Source: Granulicatella adiacens (GTDB taxonomy: Bacteria; Bacillota; Bacilli; Lactobacillales; Aerococcaceae). Taken from it: 12,967 nucleotides of DNA. Position 1 is the stretch's first letter, and each line of letters begins with the position of its first letter. Shown piece after piece: positions 12,482 to 12,967 of the stretch. The stretch is taken from contig JAGZLX010000047.1 of the NCBI GenBank assembly GCA_018364485.1, positions 1-12,967 on the forward strand, read 5' to 3'. The position numbers and the translations under genes are program-made. Under the pieces are notes generated by a model. That model was not told the origin of the DNA, did no database searches, and worked only from the letters and a program-made list of their open reading frames with translations.

Positions 12482-12967
12482 ATGAATAATCTTTTACAAT
12501 TAAAGGGGCGTTTTGAGCAACGATCGAATAGTAGTAAACCAGGAGCGCCTAAACTCTTATCCAATAGAGTTGTTACGATAAATGAGTTAATTGAGTTAAG
12601 AAAGCAGTTGGATTCACTAAGACGATATTGGGAGACTGTTACCTATTTTGAAGGAGCTTTTATAACAATTGTTTATAAAGACATAGTAGCTAAGAGTCGG
12701 CGAGCAAAAGAGCTATTAAAGAAGAATAGTCGTACTATTCCAAACGATCTAATTGTTGGCGCTCGTTATATAGAAGGTGACAAGACGCGACATGCCATTA
12801 CTTACTATGTCGACAACAATACTATTATAGAAACAATAAAAAAATTAGATTTAGCGATAGAAATCCTTAATGAAAACTTTTCTGGCAAGATTACTGCAGA
12901 AGTAGTTGATGCAATAAATGCTAAGTTGTATCCTTACGTAGATTCTAGGTTACCGAAGACAATATTC
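12482..12967 (+). CDS. N-terminal part of an IetS-like S8 (subtilisin-type) serine protease, cut by the window end
   Basis: An open frame starts at ATG 12482, 11 nt after AAAGGAG (12464-12470), and runs without a stop for 162 codons to the window end. It begins MNNLLQLKGRFEQRSN, followed by KPGAPKLLSN. This start and the later segments YKDIVAKSRRAKELL and RHAITYYVDN resemble, from memory, the N-terminal region of S8 peptidases encoded next to AAA+ ATPases. No signal peptide is present, so it is cytosolic. The catalytic Asp, His and Ser motifs would lie further downstream and are not visible, so protease identity is inferred from this N-terminal pattern and from the ATPase directly upstream. 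In IetAS the protease is the toxic or effector component. Confidence 0.65.
   Translation, partial: MNNLLQLKGRFEQRSNSSKPGAPKLLSNRVVTINELIELRKQLDSLRRYWETVTYFEGAFITIVYKDIVAKSRRAKELLKKNSRTIPNDLIVGARYIEGDKTRHAITYYVDNNTIIETIKKLDLAIEILNENFSGKITAEVVDAINAKLYPYVDSRLPKTIF

Overview
The window looks like a chromosomal segment of a low-GC Gram-positive bacterium, most likely of the order Lactobacillales. The gene order rsgA-rpe-thiN ... rpmB / asp23-like-fakA-like ... recG-plsX is the conserved Firmicutes block known from Bacillus subtilis (yloQ-rpe-yloS-rpmB-yloU-yloV-recG-plsX). Strong AGGAGG ribosome binding sites, TTGACA/TATAAT-type promoters and U-tailed terminators fit this. No spoVM or sporulation gene lies between thiN and rpmB. 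The species cannot be fixed; a Carnobacteriaceae/Granulicatella-like organism is a guess.

Layout. 1-326: end of an upstream transcript (terminator 41-87) and the rsgA promoter. 327-2561: operon rsgA, rpe, thiN, closed by a terminator shared with the convergent gene downstream. 2664-3890: a divergent pair, an HXXEE-type membrane protein (-) and a TetR-family regulator (+), with a palindromic operator between them. 3891-4676: a terminator, a possible gene remnant and a long inverted-repeat element (A). 4677-4865: rpmB (-). 5113-7198: asp23/yloU-like gene and fakA/yloV-like gene. 7199-7959: a long intergenic region holding two more elements of the same kind (B and C). 7960-11055: recG and plsX. 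11088-11432: intergenic, with possible insertion-sequence debris and a repeat-bearing promoter. 11433-12967: an AAA+ ATPase and the N-terminal part of its partner, which together match the IetA/IetS (ATPase plus subtilisin-like protease) plasmid-stability and phage-defence type. The protease catalytic domain lies beyond the window.

How the parts work together. The core genes are housekeeping: ribosome maturation (RsgA, L28), pentose phosphate and thiamine metabolism (Rpe, ThiN), fatty-acid activation and phospholipid synthesis (FakA-like, PlsX) and fork repair (RecG). Accessory material has entered at three junctions of this block: thiN/rpmB, fakA/recG, and downstream of plsX where many relatives continue with fab/acp/rnc genes.

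The most unusual signal is a family of three long hairpin elements. Each has a 92-94 bp core with the same short conserved blocks and two internal hairpins. Each core sits inside long arms whose sequence differs from copy to copy but stays self-complementary. That pattern of conserved fold with changing sequence suggests a structured RNA or a mobile foldback element, and I do not recognise it as a named family.
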